DNA of 64,000 nt from Haloarcula rara (GCF_029338235.1 NZ_CP119785.1:2108001-2172000); one strand, 5' to 3'; shown: positions 1-9,711, numbered from the stretch's first letter. A program made the numbers and translations. The notes: generated by a model from the sequence alone, not told the origin.

Positions 1-1763
1 GAGGACGACGACAGCAGGTACTCGTATATCTCCGCTAAGTTGTCGTCCGGGACGCCGTTGTCGTTCTGGTCGTTGCGGGAAACGAGCGCCCGGAACTCGG
101 GGTCCCGCTCGGCGCGGTCCTGGATGACGGTGACGATGGAGGTCGAGTCGGCGCGACCGTCCTCACGGACGAACGAGTCGGGCGGGTCTTCGCCCGCCCG
201 ATGTATCTGTTCGAGGGCGTCGTCGCTCCGCATCGGCCCCTCGACGTACACCGTCACGTCACCGCCCTGGCTCGAGGTGAACTTCTCGTCTAAGAAGTTC
301 GTCGTTCCCGTGACGGTGTACTCGCTGGGGGCAAAGGGCTCGGGTAGCGACTCTATCCAGTCGGGGTTGTCCTCGGGCGGGAGGAAGTCGTCCTGGGAGA
401 ACGAGGTCGAGATGCCGGTCGCGTACATCCCGGCCCCGCCGGTGACGACGAGTATCACCAGCAGGAAGACGACGGGCGCGCGCTCGGCGATGACGACGCC
501 GCCCCGCAACACGCCACTGAGTTTCGACCCCTCCGAGCCCAGCGGGCGCTGGCTGAACGTGGGGATGGGGTAGCGCTCGCGCAGGCGGTCCAGTTCGACC
601 TTCGCAGCGGGGAGGAAGACGCCGAAGATGAGGAACGTAAAGATGATGCCGATGGCGGCGACGTAGCCGAAGTCCTGGATGGGCGGGAGGTCGCTGGAGA
701 GATTCGAGAGGAAGCCGATGACCGTCGTCCCGGTGACGATGCCGAAGGCGACAAGCAGCTGGTCGGTCGTTGTGCGCATCGACCGCCCGATGCCAGTCCC
801 CGTCTCGCGTTCCTCGCGGTAGCGGTTGACCGCGTGGATGCCGAAGTCGATACCCACCGCCAGCAGGAGCGGCGGCACTGCGATGAGCATCTGCGAGAAG
901 GGAATTCCGGCAAGCCCCATGAAGCCGAACGTCCAGACGATGGCCATGAACAGAGCGATAAGTCCCAGCGCCATGTCGGCGAGGTCCCGGTAGGCAATAG
1001 AGAGAAAGAGGAGGATAAAGAGGAGTGCCGCGGGCACCGTCAGAATCAGGGAGTCGGCGACGACGTTGGAGAACTCCGCGGCGAGAATGCCCGCGCCGAA
1101 CACCGTCATCGACCCCGCACCCGTCGTGTCGACGGTGAACTCGGTCTGTCGCTGGATGTCGGTCAGGGGACTGTCACCGCCCTGGCCCGACCCCGACGAG
1201 AGACCGGTCGGCAGCTCGTGCGTGACGACGCCGATAGTGGCCGACGCGGCGGCGGACTCGCGGTTGAAGTCGTTGCTGAGCAGCGACGTGAACTGCGGGT
1301 TGTCGGCGGCGTCACGGACGGCGGCGTCGATTTCGCTGTCGGTCGACCGTTCGAGCGTCCGAATCTGGGCCTCGGTCGTCGTCGCCGACGGGTCCAGTTC
1401 GCGGGCGACGATCGCGGCCGCAGACGACGTCGAGGTCACCCTGAGGTCGTCGTGGTTCTCCAGGGACTCCTGGGTCCGGAGCATCCGCACCATCGCGGGT
1501 TTGGCGAGGACGTTCGTCTCCGACTGGATGAGTTGCGTGCTACCGGTATCTGCAGAGAACGCGGGCGAGAACTTCGTGTTCACCTCTTCGAAGGCCTCCT
1601 CGGCCGGCAGTCCGGTCGTGAACTGCTGGGTGCCGGCGTTCGTCGAGATGTTGCTCAGGCCGGCAGTAAAGAGCAGAGTCACGACGAGAAATGCGAGGAC
1701 GACCTTGCGGGAGTCCTCGACGATGCGGTCGTCGGCCCAGTCGATGTAACGCTGATAGTTCAT
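1..1763 (-). CDS. RND/MMPL-family transporter, copy 2 (C-terminus beyond window)
   Basis: About 587 residues are visible; the reading frame is still open at the window edge. This is an RND-superfamily (MMPL type) membrane exporter, expected to use a proton or ion gradient; the substrate is unknown. An N-terminal membrane segment is followed by a roughly 190-residue extracytoplasmic loop and then a block of five to six membrane helices. The motif AVGIDFGIHAVNR near residue 306 matches the charged Gly-x-x-x-Asp-aromatic proton-relay motif of RND helix 4. The second extracytoplasmic loop begins before the edge. It is a close paralogue of the gene just upstream (1858-4344) and ends a three-gene minus-strand cassette. 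The start is the ATG at 1761-1763, which gives the same YQRYIDW-like N-terminus as its neighbour. Confidence 0.88.
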   Translation of the reverse strand, partial: MNYQRYIDWADDRIVEDSRKVVLAFLVVTLLFTAGLSNISTNAGTQQFTTGLPAEEAFEEVNTKFSPAFSADTGSTQLIQSETNVLAKPAMVRMLRTQESLENHDDLRVTSTSSAAAIVARELDPSATTTEAQIRTLERSTDSEIDAAVRDAADNPQFTSLLSNDFNRESAAASATIGVVTHELPTGLSSGSGQGGDSPLTDIQRQTEFTVDTTGAGSMTVFGAGILAAEFSNVVADSLILTVPAALLFILLFLSIAYRDLADMALGLIALFMAIVWTFGFMGLAGIPFSQMLIAVPPLLLAVGIDFGIHAVNRYREERETGTGIGRSMRTTTDQLLVAFGIVTGTTVIGFLSNLSSDLPPIQDFGYVAAIGIIFTFLIFGVFLPAAKVELDRLRERYPIPTFSQRPLGSEGSKLSGVLRGGVVIAERAPVVFLLVILVVTGGAGMYATGISTSFSQDDFLPPEDNPDWIESLPEPFAPSEYTVTGTTNFLDEKFTSSQGGDVTVYVEGPMRSDDALEQIHRAGEDPPDSFVREDGRADSTSIVTVIQDRAERDPEFRALVSRNDQNDNGVPDDNLAEIYEYLLSSS

Positions 1764-1857
1764 CGGTTCGGGACGCTCCGGGCCACGCGACGGCTAGCCG
1801 GTGGCCAGTGGGCTGTCGTCAGGTTGGGGCTGTGACTGGATAAACGCTTCATTTCGA

Positions 1858-4344
1858 TCACCGTTCCTCGCTTTCCGACGGTGGGGTCGCGAGTCCCTGG
1901 TCCGTGGTCACGCCCCGCTTGTCGGTCCACGGGAAGATAGAGTCGGCGACGTTCCCGCTTTCGGCGTCGTACCGGCGGAGCCGGTCCCAGACGACCAGCA
2001 CCGACGGGAGGACGAACATCGACGCTAGATAGGCGTAGACGACCGATAGCGCCGTCAGTAGTCCGAAGTTCCCGACGATTGGGTTCAGCGCGAGCACCAG
2101 CACACCGATGCCGCCGACGGTCGTCAGCATGCTGCCGGTCAGCGCGCCGCCGGTGCCGACCACGGTCCGGCGCAGCGCAGGCTCTAGCGCCAGCGTTTCG
2201 CGCTCGTCGGCGAAGCGGTGGACGACGTGGACGGCGTAGTCGGTCCCCAGGCCGACGGTGATAGCGAGGATACCGCCGTTGAGGGCGTTGAAATCGATAC
2301 CCAGGTACCGCATCGTCGCGACGAGGGCGACGACGGCCATCATGATAGGGATGACGTTCACTACGCCGAGGCTCGGCTTCCCTTCGAGCAGCCAGTAGAT
2401 GCCCACCAGGAACAGCGACGACCCGACGAGCGTTATCAGGAGACTCTGGAGGACCGTATCGAGGATGAGCGCCCCCGCGTCCTTGAAGACGATGGTGATG
2501 CCGGTCGCCGAGGCGTCGGCTCGGTGGTTGGCCGCGACCTCGTCACCGGCCGCCGCTATCTCGCCGTTCGTCGCGGTGCCGTCGGCCGTGTAGATAATCT
2601 GGGTGCTCCGGCGGTCCTCGCTGAGGAACTGCTCCAGCTGCCCGGGGCTGTCCGCCGCCAGCGCGTCGTAGATGACCGGGAGGTTGTCGTCCGGAATCCC
2701 GTTGTCGTTGCGGTCGTTGCGGGAAACGAGCGCCCGGAACTGTGGGTCCCGCTCGGCGCGGTCGCGTATCACCGTCACGAGGCTCGTGACCTCCGCCTCC
2801 CGCCCCTCGCCGTCGATTGTCTCGGGCGGGTTCCGGCTGGCGCGGTGGAGTGACTCGAGCGCGTCGTCACGGCGCATGTTCCCCTCGACGTAGACGATTA
2901 CCTCTTCCTCCTGGTCGAAGTGGCGGTCACGGAGGTTCCGGTTCTCGACGGACTCGAACTTCTCGGGCGGCGCGAGCGGGCCCAGCTGCTGGAGGAAGTC
3001 GGGGGTCTCCTCCTTGGGGAGGAAATCGTCGCTGTCGAACTCGGTGCTGACGCCGGTGGCGTACCCGCCGGCGACGGTCGTCGCCACCAGCGCGACAATC
3101 AGGAAGACGACCGGGGCACGCTGAGCAACGGTGACACCGCCCGAAAGCAGCCGGCCGAAGGCCGACTCCTCGGAGCTAAACGGGGACTGGCTGAAGACGG
3201 GGATGGGGTAGCGCTCGCTCAGGCGGTCGACGTACACCTTCGCGGCGGGGAGGAAGATGCCGAAGATGAGGAACGTAAAGACGATGCCGATGGCGGCGAC
3301 GACGCCGAAGTCGCGGTTGGGCGGGAACGCGCTGACGAGGTTCGAGAGGAAGCCGATGACCGTCGTCCCGGTGACGATGAAGAAGGCGACGAGCACCTGT
3401 CTGTTCGTCACGCCCATCGCGTCGGCGATGTCACTGCCCGTCGCACGCTCCTCGCGGTAGCGGTTGACGACGTGGATACCGAAGTCGATACCCACGGCTA
3501 TCAGCAGCGGCGGCACGGACACCAGCAGGGGATTGAACGGGATGTCTGCCAGTCCGATAAACCCGAACGTCCAGATGAGCGCCATCACGATGGCGCCGAT
3601 GCCAAGCAGGAGGTCGACGAGGTCCCGGTAGGCGACGACCAGGAACGTCACGATGAGTATGAAGGCCGCCGGAAGCACGATACCAAGGGATGTCGCGATG
3701 GTGTTTGGCGTGCTCCCGAGCACGCGGATGTCACCGCCGACGGTGCCGACGATGCTTCTGACCCGCTCCTCTCGGTTGTCGATGTCGGCGGCGTCGTGGG
3801 TGACGGTAGATTCGGTCACCGAGGCCGACGCTGACTCCCGGTTGAAGTCCTCGCTGACCGACGACGTGAACGTGGGGTTCGTCTCCGCGGTCGTCCGGAC
3901 GGCCCGGTCTATCTCGCGCTCGGTCGCCCCCTCGAGGACGTCTATCTGTGCGGAAAGCGTCGTGGCGTTGGGGTCCAACGTGGTCGCGACGTCACGGGCG
4001 GGCGAACTCGTCTCGGAGACGCGCAGCTCGTCGTTGTCGTTGATGCGTTCCTGTGCCCGCAACGACCGCAGCAGTGACTGTTTCGACAGTGCGTTGCTTT
4101 CTTTCTGCAGCAGCGTCGTCGACGTCGTCGACTCGCTGAAGGAGGCACCGAAGTCCCGCTGGATATCCTGGAACGTCTCGTAGGACTCCAGGTCCTCGAT
4201 GAACTGCTCCTGGCCGGATTCGGTCTCTATCGCGCCGAGGCCGGTGGTGAAAGCGACCGTGAGGACCAGGAACAGGAGGACGATACGACCTGGGCTCGTA
4301 GTGATGCGCTCGTTCACCCAGTCGATGTAACGCTGGTGGCCCAT
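1858..4344 (-). CDS. RND/MMPL-family transporter, copy 1
   Basis: This 828-residue RND-superfamily transporter of the MMPL (sterol-sensing-domain-like) type has two repeated halves. Each half is one helix, a large extracytoplasmic domain and a bundle of five helices. Relay motifs AVGIDFGIHVVNR (near residue 285) and VGLGTDYAVHVVHR (near 701) are both intact. A hydrophilic, acidic cytoplasmic tail ends the protein. Haloarchaeal members usually have about 750-850 residues, so it is full length. The ATG lies 6 bases after the stop of the COG1361-like gene, so both are probably translated from one mRNA. The second paralogue begins 94 bases downstream. The natural substrate cannot be read from the sequence; export of lipids or hydrophobic compounds is only a family-based guess. 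Confidence 0.9.
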   Translation of the reverse strand: MGHQRYIDWVNERITTSPGRIVLLFLVLTVAFTTGLGAIETESGQEQFIEDLESYETFQDIQRDFGASFSESTTSTTLLQKESNALSKQSLLRSLRAQERINDNDELRVSETSSPARDVATTLDPNATTLSAQIDVLEGATEREIDRAVRTTAETNPTFTSSVSEDFNRESASASVTESTVTHDAADIDNREERVRSIVGTVGGDIRVLGSTPNTIATSLGIVLPAAFILIVTFLVVAYRDLVDLLLGIGAIVMALIWTFGFIGLADIPFNPLLVSVPPLLIAVGIDFGIHVVNRYREERATGSDIADAMGVTNRQVLVAFFIVTGTTVIGFLSNLVSAFPPNRDFGVVAAIGIVFTFLIFGIFLPAAKVYVDRLSERYPIPVFSQSPFSSEESAFGRLLSGGVTVAQRAPVVFLIVALVATTVAGGYATGVSTEFDSDDFLPKEETPDFLQQLGPLAPPEKFESVENRNLRDRHFDQEEEVIVYVEGNMRRDDALESLHRASRNPPETIDGEGREAEVTSLVTVIRDRAERDPQFRALVSRNDRNDNGIPDDNLPVIYDALAADSPGQLEQFLSEDRRSTQIIYTADGTATNGEIAAAGDEVAANHRADASATGITIVFKDAGALILDTVLQSLLITLVGSSLFLVGIYWLLEGKPSLGVVNVIPIMMAVVALVATMRYLGIDFNALNGGILAITVGLGTDYAVHVVHRFADERETLALEPALRRTVVGTGGALTGSMLTTVGGIGVLVLALNPIVGNFGLLTALSVVYAYLASMFVLPSVLVVWDRLRRYDAESGNVADSIFPWTDKRGVTTDQGLATPPSESEER

Positions 4345-4350
4345 CCGTGT

Positions 4351-5934
4351 CTACCGGAACCGCATGTATCCGCCCACGGCCAGTACCAGCACGAGCGCGA
4401 CGCCCCCGATGGCCGTCAGGGGCAGCCCGCCGCCACCGTTTGCGTCGGTGACTTCGATGGGGACCCGGTAGGTATCGGAGATAGACGAGTCGCCGTCGGG
4501 GTCGTCGTACCTGAAGTCCAGCGAGACGGGGTAGGACTTCTGGAGCGCGTCGCCGTCGGCGCTGACGCTGAACGTTATCGTCTCGGACTCGCCGGGTCCG
4601 AGCGCGTCGATGTAGGCCTCATCGTCGTCGGTGTCGATGGGCGAGGAGGCAAACAGCTTGGCCGTGATGTCCGAGAGCGTCTCGTTGCGCGTGTTCGTCA
4701 CCGTGATCTCGATATTACCCGACTGGCCGATACCGACGGAGGTGTTGGCCGAGTCGAGACTGAACTCGTCCTGGTCGGGGCTGACCTGCGCCTGTGCTTC
4801 GAGGGTGTCACTCTCCACGCGGTCGTCCTCAGTGTTCCGATAGCTCGTGACGAAATCGAACTGCTTGGAGCCGGCCTCGGCGCTGTCCGTGGCGTCGGCG
4901 GTGAAGGTCACCTCGGTCGACTCCCCGGAGTCAAGGTCTCCGACGGCGATCTCGGTCTCCTCTGGCGAGATGTGCTCCTTGTCGCTGACCCACTTGATGA
5001 CGGCGTTGTCGACGTCACGCGGGCCGTCGTTGGTCACCGTCGCGGTGATAGTCCCCTCCTCGCCGGCTGAGAGGGTGCTCTCGACGTCCGAAAGCGAGAA
5101 CTCCTGTTCGGGGTCGGGCGTGATGCTCACCGAAGTGTCGGTAGACTCCTTGCGGACGCCGTCGGGGTCGTCGAACGCGACATTGAGCTGGAAGGGATAG
5201 GAGTCGACCTGGGCGTCGTCGCTCGCGGTGACGTCGTACCGGAACGTCCGGGTCTCGCCCGGCGCCCACGAGTCGACCGAGCGAGTGCTCTCCGTTCCCT
5301 CGCCGAAGGTCAGGTCTCCGCTCTGGCTCGCCAGCGTGACGTCGCTGTCGTTCGCGGCCGTCTGGCCGGTGTTCTCGACGGTGACGGCGACGGTGCCAGT
5401 GGAGCCGACCTGTGCGTTGGAGTCGACGTTCGTCACGTCGAAGGTGGCGTCGTCGCTGACGGTGACGCTGACAGTTCGGGTCCGCGTGACGCTCTTTTGC
5501 TGTCGCACGCCGCTCGAAATCCGGCTGTAGTAGTCGTAGTCCAGGACGACCGGGACGTCGTAGGTGCCGGGCTCGGCGTTCTCGTCGACGCTGACCTCGA
5601 AACTCGCGGTGGTCGGCGCCCCGGTCCCGAGACTACCCAGCGACCGCGTGCCGGTCTTGATAGATATCGGGGCCGACCCGTCCCTGACGTCGACTGTCAG
5701 TCCCCGGGCGGTCTGGACCTCGCTGTTCAGGGACGGGTTCTGGTCGTCACCGAGGTCCAGGTCGCCGCTGTTTACGAGTACCACGTCGAGCGTGGTCTCC
5801 TCGCCGATGGCGACGGTGTCGTCCTGGAGTGAGGCCTTGATGTCGGGACTCCCCCGGGCGACGGCAGTGGCGGTTCCGGCAGCGAGCACGAGCGCGGCGA
5901 CGACCAGTAACAGAGAGATTGTGCGATTGTTCAT
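4351..5934 (-). CDS. Secreted COG1361/CARDB-repeat protein with C-terminal anchor
   Basis: The protein has 527 residues. A signal peptide (residues 1 to about 26, hydrophobic core SLLLVVAALVLAAG) is followed by three or four beta-sandwich repeats. These carry recurring segments such as VTVENTGQ, ATVTNDGP and ITVTNTRN, typical of COG1361 S-layer-like or CARDB domains. A GGGG linker and one membrane helix with a short RFR tail complete the protein, giving an outside-facing topology. It is the first gene of the cassette with the two RND transporters. In haloarchaea and methanogens COG1361 proteins are often encoded beside RND exporters, so a periplasm-like adaptor or substrate-presenting role is plausible but inferred. 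No enzymatic motif is visible. Confidence 0.85.
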   Translation of the reverse strand: MNNRTISLLLVVAALVLAAGTATAVARGSPDIKASLQDDTVAIGEETTLDVVLVNSGDLDLGDDQNPSLNSEVQTARGLTVDVRDGSAPISIKTGTRSLGSLGTGAPTTASFEVSVDENAEPGTYDVPVVLDYDYYSRISSGVRQQKSVTRTRTVSVTVSDDATFDVTNVDSNAQVGSTGTVAVTVENTGQTAANDSDVTLASQSGDLTFGEGTESTRSVDSWAPGETRTFRYDVTASDDAQVDSYPFQLNVAFDDPDGVRKESTDTSVSITPDPEQEFSLSDVESTLSAGEEGTITATVTNDGPRDVDNAVIKWVSDKEHISPEETEIAVGDLDSGESTEVTFTADATDSAEAGSKQFDFVTSYRNTEDDRVESDTLEAQAQVSPDQDEFSLDSANTSVGIGQSGNIEITVTNTRNETLSDITAKLFASSPIDTDDDEAYIDALGPGESETITFSVSADGDALQKSYPVSLDFRYDDPDGDSSISDTYRVPIEVTDANGGGGLPLTAIGGVALVLVLAVGGYMRFR

Positions 5935-6525
5935 GGGTCAGCGGGTAGGGCGGTCTGGAGGGTCGGTTTCGAATCGGCCGGCGGCCACCCCCCGTGACTC
6001 GCCGGCGTGCCGTTTTTGAGCGGCTACTCAGTCAGTTACATCTGAGGACCAATTCGTTAATTAGCTTTGTGATTTCTCACCGCCGTATCGGTCGGCAAGC
6101 CACGCCTCGTCCGGTTTCACCGTTCGGTGACGGGTTCTCCTCGGTCTCGTTTCGACCCGAGAGTCCGTGAGCGAGTACATCGAGGACAACGTCGTCCGCG
6201 GGCGGACGGACACCGATATCGCCTGCTGCGCCAGCGACCGGGCCGGCTGACGACCGGCGGTACGCAGAACAACGCCGACCCGCGGCTGACGACCGGGAGC
6301 CCGGGCGACCACCCGTTCTTCCCGTCGAGACCCCTCGAAAAGGACCTGCGCGACCCCGACGGCGACGAGACCGAGGAGTAGCCCACCCGAGTGCGGTCGG
6401 TGTACACGCACGACGCGGCCTTATTTTGGCGGGAAATAATATCAGCTGATCTTATATAATGGTTGTTACCCAACCTTAATACGTCAACCAATTGTCTGTT
6501 CGGGCACGCGGAGTTGAGAGACACA
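5935..6525. other. Intergenic region between divergent COG1361 and glpK genes
   Basis: These 591 bases separate two divergent genes and hold their promoters. The minus-strand cassette has AT-rich sequence near 6045-6065 and glpK has a TATA box near 6451. Between them lie short open frames. One ends at 6381 with an acidic halophile-like tail (residues DPDGDETEE). Another starts with GTG at 6167 and stops after 27 codons. They are in different frames, have no recognised family and could be scraps of a decayed gene. I cannot support a functional gene here. Confidence 0.5.
6451..6459 (+). promoter_or_regulatory. TATA box of glpK
   Basis: The sequence CTTATATAA sits about 70 bases before the glpK ATG in an AT-rich patch that stands out from the GC-rich surroundings. 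With the usual archaeal spacing it predicts transcription from about 6480 and a leader of about 45 bases. A purine-rich stretch precedes it as a possible BRE. Confidence 0.6.
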
Positions 6526-8061
6526 ATGACAGAAGACACCTACGTCGGTGCGATAGACCAGGGTACCACAGGCACGCGGTTCATGGTGTTCGACCACAGC
6601 GGGCAGGTCGTCACCAGCGCCTACGAGAAGCACGAACAGATTTACCCGGATCCAGGCTGGGTCGAGCACGACCCGGTGGAGATCTGGGAGAACACCAAAG
6701 AGGTCGTGACCACGGGTCTCGACGAGGCAGACCTCGACCCCGAGCAGCTCGAAGCCATCGGCATCACCAACCAGCGCGAGACCACGATCGTGTGGGACAA
6801 GGAGACCGGCAAGCCAGTCCACAACGCCTTGGTCTGGCAGGACCGTCGGACGACGGACCGCGTCGAGGAGATTCAACAGGAGGGGAAAGTCGAGTGGATT
6901 CGCGAGAAGACGGGACTCGAGTGCGACGCGTACTTTTCGGCGACGAAGACCGAGTGGATTCTCGACAACGCCGAGCCCCTGAAGCTGGAAGCCGCCCGCG
7001 GCGAGGACGTTCGCAAGCGAGCCGAACAGGGCGAACTCCTCATGGGGACCCCCGACACGTGGATGATATACAACCTCACGGGCAACCACATCACGGACGT
7101 TTCGAACGCGTCGCGGACGATGCTGTACAACATCCACGAGATGGAGTGGGACGACGAACTCTTAGAGGAGTTCGGCGTGCCAGCGTCCATGCTACCGGAA
7201 GTCCGTCCCTCTTCGGACGAGGAGACCTACGGTTCCACGGACGCCGACGGCTTCCTGGGTGCCGAAGTGCCCGTCGCAGGCGCGCTGGGTGACCAGCAGG
7301 CCGCGATGTTCGGCCAGACCTGTTTCGACAAGGGTGAGGCCAAAAACACCTACGGGACCGGTGCGTTCTACCTGATGAACACCGGCACCGAGGCCGTCGA
7401 ATCGGACCACGGCCTCCTGACCACCATCGCCTTCCAGATGTCCGACGAGCCGGTCCAGTACGCGCTGGAGGGCTCCATCTTCATGGCTGGCGCCGCAATC
7501 GAGTGGCTCGAGGACGTCGACCTCATCAACAACGCCGCCCAGACTGCAGAACTGTCTCGTTCGGTCGACTCGACTGACGGCGTCTACCTGGTCCCGGCAT
7601 TTACCGGGCTGGGCGCGCCCCACTGGGACGGCCGCGCACGCGGGACCATCGTGGGGATGACGCGTGGGACGCGCAAAGAGCATATCGTCCGTGCGACGCT
7701 GGAGTCCATCGCCTATCAGACCCGTGACCTCGCGGAGGCGATGGAAGCCGATTCGGGCGTCGAGACGGACAAACTCCGCGTCGACGGTGGCGCAGTCAAG
7801 AACAACTTCCTGTGTCAGCTCCAGTCCGACATTATCCAGACGGACATCGCGCGACCTGAGGTCGACGAGACCACCGCTCTGGGCTCTGCCTACGCGGCCG
7901 GCCTCGCCGTCGGCTACTGGGACACTGTCGACGAGCTGCGCGACAACTGGCGAATCGACCGCGAGTTCAGCCCCGAGAAAGAGGCCGAAGAAGTCGACAA
8001 GCTGTACGACCGGTGGGACGACGCCGTCGAGCGCTCCCTCGACTGGGCACAGGAGGAGTAA
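6526..8061 (+). CDS. glpK: Glycerol kinase
   Basis: This 511-residue FGGY-family sugar kinase phosphorylates glycerol to sn-glycerol 3-phosphate with ATP, the entry step for glycerol catabolism in haloarchaea. The N-terminal phosphate-binding loop DQGTTGTR (residues 9-16), the NQRET segment and the C-terminal motif GALGDQQAAMFGQ are intact. The open frame extends 21 codons upstream to 6463, but the ATG at 6526 gives the family N-terminus (MTEDTYVGAIDQGTTG) and falls after the predicted transcription start. The glycerol-3-phosphate dehydrogenase genes (glpABC) are not adjacent, so the kinase is encoded alone here. A possible GlpR site could not be recognised. Confidence 0.96.
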   Translation: MTEDTYVGAIDQGTTGTRFMVFDHSGQVVTSAYEKHEQIYPDPGWVEHDPVEIWENTKEVVTTGLDEADLDPEQLEAIGITNQRETTIVWDKETGKPVHNALVWQDRRTTDRVEEIQQEGKVEWIREKTGLECDAYFSATKTEWILDNAEPLKLEAARGEDVRKRAEQGELLMGTPDTWMIYNLTGNHITDVSNASRTMLYNIHEMEWDDELLEEFGVPASMLPEVRPSSDEETYGSTDADGFLGAEVPVAGALGDQQAAMFGQTCFDKGEAKNTYGTGAFYLMNTGTEAVESDHGLLTTIAFQMSDEPVQYALEGSIFMAGAAIEWLEDVDLINNAAQTAELSRSVDSTDGVYLVPAFTGLGAPHWDGRARGTIVGMTRGTRKEHIVRATLESIAYQTRDLAEAMEADSGVETDKLRVDGGAVKNNFLCQLQSDIIQTDIARPEVDETTALGSAYAAGLAVGYWDTVDELRDNWRIDREFSPEKEAEEVDKLYDRWDDAVERSLDWAQEE

Positions 8062-8124
8062 CTGTCGACGGGGCACTGCATCTGCGGTCCGCCGTGGTGT
8101 CGGCGCCGCGCATTCCCGACGTAC

Positions 8125-8132
8125 CCTTATTT
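8125..8132 (+). promoter_or_regulatory. TATA box of TSUP gene
   Basis: CTTATTTT lies 27-34 bases upstream of the ATG at 8159. This is the spacing expected for a leaderless or nearly leaderless haloarchaeal transcript, and it supports 8159 rather than the far upstream in-frame start inside glpK. Confidence 0.55.
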
Positions 8133-8158
8133 TGCAACGCGTCCGTTCCTGGAGAGAG

Positions 8159-8974
8159 ATGCTCCAGACACTCGCTGTCGGCGGTCTCCAGCCCGTAATG
8201 GTTCTGACCGTCGCGGCCGTCGTCTTTCTGGGCGGTCTGGTGAAGGGGACGGCTGGCTTTGGCTACGCCATCGTCGCTACTGCTGTGCTGGCGACGCTGT
8301 TCTCGCCGACCGTCGCCGTCGTCGTGATGATCCTCCCGATGCTCGTGGGCAACCTCCGACTGCTCGGCGAACTCGACCGGGCCGAGATTCCCCGGTGTAT
8401 CGCCCGCTTCTGGCCCTACGTCCTCGCGACAGCGGTCGGGACGCTCGCGGGCATGGCCCTGCTGGGACGGATTCCCCGACCGGTGCTGGCGCTCGGACTC
8501 GGGCTGTTCACGCTTGCCTACGTCGCCGCCACCCAACCCTGGGTCGTCCTCCCGGGCGAAGCGTGGACGCGCGAGCGTTGTTTCCGACCCGGCACCGCGG
8601 CGACGGTCGGCATCGGGCTGGTCTCGGGGTTCGTCTTCGGTGCGACGAACGCCGCCGTCCAGGTCGTCGCCTACCTCGACAGCCTCGACCTGGACCGCTC
8701 GACGTTCGTCGGGGTCCTGGCCATGATACTCGTCGGTATCTCCCTGCTCCGGCTCGGGGCGGCGTGGGAACTGGGGCTGTTCGCTACCGGCAACGTGGCC
8801 CCTGTCACCCTCCTCGCGCTCTCTGCTGTCGCCGCCGTCCCCGGCCTCGTGGGCGTCGCGGCCGGCCAGCGCCTCCGGCGGCGGCTCGCCGAGGGCACGG
8901 TGACCGCGGGTGCGCTCCTGTTGCTCACGCTTATCGGGCTGAAACTCCTCGCTGACGGCGCGGCCGGGCTGTGA
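8159..8974 (+). CDS. TSUP (TauE/SafE) family membrane transporter
   Basis: This 271-residue polytopic membrane protein has about eight predicted helices and the duplicated TauE/SafE fold. The first-half motif GGLVKGTAGFGYAIVATAVL and the second-half segment FGATNAAVQVVAY are characteristic of the family. Members export or import sulfite, sulfoacetate or other small anions; the substrate here is unknown. The ORF is open far upstream through glpK, but that part has no family similarity, and the ATG at 8159 with a TATA box before it is the natural start. It is transcribed in the same direction as glpK, with a 97-base gap and its own promoter. Confidence 0.85.
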   Translation: MLQTLAVGGLQPVMVLTVAAVVFLGGLVKGTAGFGYAIVATAVLATLFSPTVAVVVMILPMLVGNLRLLGELDRAEIPRCIARFWPYVLATAVGTLAGMALLGRIPRPVLALGLGLFTLAYVAATQPWVVLPGEAWTRERCFRPGTAATVGIGLVSGFVFGATNAAVQVVAYLDSLDLDRSTFVGVLAMILVGISLLRLGAAWELGLFATGNVAPVTLLALSAVAAVPGLVGVAAGQRLRRRLAEGTVTAGALLLLTLIGLKLLADGAAGL

Positions 8975-9111
8975 TCGTGATTATTGTAGATTATGGACGG
9001 TAGCGCCGACCCCGGGGTCGGCGCGTACCGGTAAACCGCTACACGAATCACTATGACTGGCCGTCCCTGTGCCGAAAGAGGTTAACAGATGGACCGACGA
9101 TTGCCACTCGA

Positions 9112-9711
9112 ATGAGCGAGCAACCGAACAAGGGGACCAGCGGGGGGCCACAGCTGGGGAACCTCCTCACGGTCGTGGGGTGGATCGCGATAGGCGCGGT
9201 GTCGCTCGCCACCGTTCTGGTCGTCCTCGGAACCGTCGTCGTGCTTCCGTTCTCCCGTGACGTCGCCGTCGGCCTCGGGCTTGCACTTGGGGGCGGTGTC
9301 GGCGGCGTCGCCCGCCTCTTCCGGGCGTCCGAGGGGGTCGAATCGGCCGACCAGACGATGACAGTCGACGTCGACACCGTCGGACCGACGGCGCCGGAGC
9401 CGGCGGACCTCTTCGACGGCCACCCCGACCCGGTGCTGTACTACGCCGACGAGGGCCACGGGACCGTCGTCCGGGCGGCCAACGACGCGTTCGGCGAGAC
9501 GTTCGACGTGCCCGTCGAGCGCATCGAGGGAACGCCGCTCTCCGAGGCGCTCCTGGTCGCCGGCGAGGAGACGGTCGACGCCGAAGCGGTCACTGCGGGC
9601 GGGCTCGACCGTATCGTCGACTGCGAGACGACGGCCGGGACCGAACGGTTCCGCCTCAGAACGATCGGGAACGGCGAGACCGGCTACCTGCTGTACACAC
9701 CGCAGACCTAG
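9112..9711 (+). CDS. Membrane-anchored PAS-like protein, haloarchaeal
   Basis: The protein has 199 residues. Two hydrophobic segments (about 19-46 and 50-65) anchor a C-terminal cytoplasmic domain from about residue 95. That domain begins DLFDGHPDPVLYY and continues with VRAANDAFGETF and RIEGTPLSEALL, a typical small PAS fold as found in haloarchaeal sensor kinases. No histidine-kinase domain follows, so it may be a sensor without output or a partner of a separate kinase. Its stop overlaps that of the convergent HalX regulator in a CTAG tetranucleotide. A link to that regulator is suggested by position only. Confidence 0.7.
   Translation: MSEQPNKGTSGGPQLGNLLTVVGWIAIGAVSLATVLVVLGTVVVLPFSRDVAVGLGLALGGGVGGVARLFRASEGVESADQTMTVDVDTVGPTAPEPADLFDGHPDPVLYYADEGHGTVVRAANDAFGETFDVPVERIEGTPLSEALLVAGEETVDAEAVTAGGLDRIVDCETTAGTERFRLRTIGNGETGYLLYTPQT

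Noticed and set aside
834-1835. Long plus-strand open frame opposite the second RND gene
   Set aside because: GC-rich coding DNA leaves long open antisense frames; the translation is rich in Arg and Gly-Asp runs with no family pattern, while the minus-strand frame has clear RND motifs.
4780-4810. TGCTTCGAGG match inside the COG1361-like gene
   Set aside because: The joint-like bases are present, but neither flanking stem can form; it is ordinary coding sequence.
6127-6381. 84-codon plus-strand ORF between the COG1361-like gene and glpK
   Set aside because: The acidic end looks halophilic, but the first half is Arg-rich, no family is recognised and no promoter or ribosome site precedes it. 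Kept only as a note in the intergenic entry.
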